Origin: UBA3071 sp965369635 | GTDB lineage: Bacteria > Chloroflexota > Anaerolineae > UBA3071 | Reading direction: 5' to 3' | Length of the DNA: 6,671 nucleotides | Assembly (NCBI GenBank): GCA_965369635.1 | Contig: CBDURC010000170.1 | Coordinates: 1 to 6,671 of the forward strand | Shown here: one piece after another, positions 6,646 through 6,671 of the stretch | Position numbering within the stretch: the stretch's first letter is position 1 | Layout: the number at the start of each line of letters is the position of its first letter | Notes under the pieces: generated by a model | Database searches by the model: none | What the model was told of the DNA's origin: nothing | The model's input: the letters and a program-made list of their open reading frames with translations, nothing else | Program-made: the position numbers and the translations under genes

Positions 6646-6671
6646 CTTCGTTTAGGCAGCGCACACTGCAG

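Noticed and set aside
6506..6671. Possible start of another gene after jag
   Set aside because: No start codon with a ribosome-binding site and no recognisable peptide in any frame; only the terminator and inverted repeats are supported.

Overview
The window reads as an ordinary stretch of bacterial chromosome, GC-rich (near 60% by eye), with all convincing genes on the + strand. The most likely source is a Chloroflexota bacterium, perhaps Anaerolineae-like. That is inference: a short YidC of the Gram-positive/cyanobacterial type with a lipoprotein signal and an added helix-hairpin-helix tail, the order rpmH-rnpA-yidD-yidC-jag, and a large M28 peptidase without a dnaA neighbour fit that group, but no marker here proves it.

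Layout. Bases 2-2203 hold the 3' part of a large M28-family zinc aminopeptidase, cut by the window edge. Its N-terminal half looks like a gluzincin (peptidase MA-like) domain that has lost the HExxH motif. Bases 2204-2473 are intergenic and carry a perfect 20-bp hairpin and a good promoter. Bases 2474-3550 encode a lone ABC-transporter ATPase of the PotA/FbpC/CysA type with a C-terminal TOBE region. Bases 3551-3729 hold a consensus promoter (TTGACA, 18-bp spacer, TATAAT) and a leader hairpin.

From 3730 to 6505 lies the conserved ribosome/membrane-insertion operon: rpmH (45 aa), rnpA, yidD, yidC and jag (khpB). The first three are almost contiguous (a 1-nt gap, then a 4-nt ATGA overlap). The operon ends at a strong intrinsic terminator (6522-6557). 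The last ~110 bases contain overlapping inverted repeats and no recognisable gene.

How they work together: L34 is a 50S ribosomal protein; RnpA is the protein subunit of RNase P; YidD and YidC assist insertion of membrane proteins arriving from the ribosome; Jag/KhpB is a KH-R3H RNA-binding protein commonly encoded next to yidC. The M28 peptidase and the ABC ATPase show no functional link to this operon.

No wholly new system is evident. The points most worth a second look are the YidC helix-hairpin-helix fusion, a 44-codon out-of-frame reading frame between yidC and jag with a basic tail and a Jag-N-like motif, the degenerate peptidase domain on the M28 enzyme, and the promoter-proximal hairpin before rpmH.
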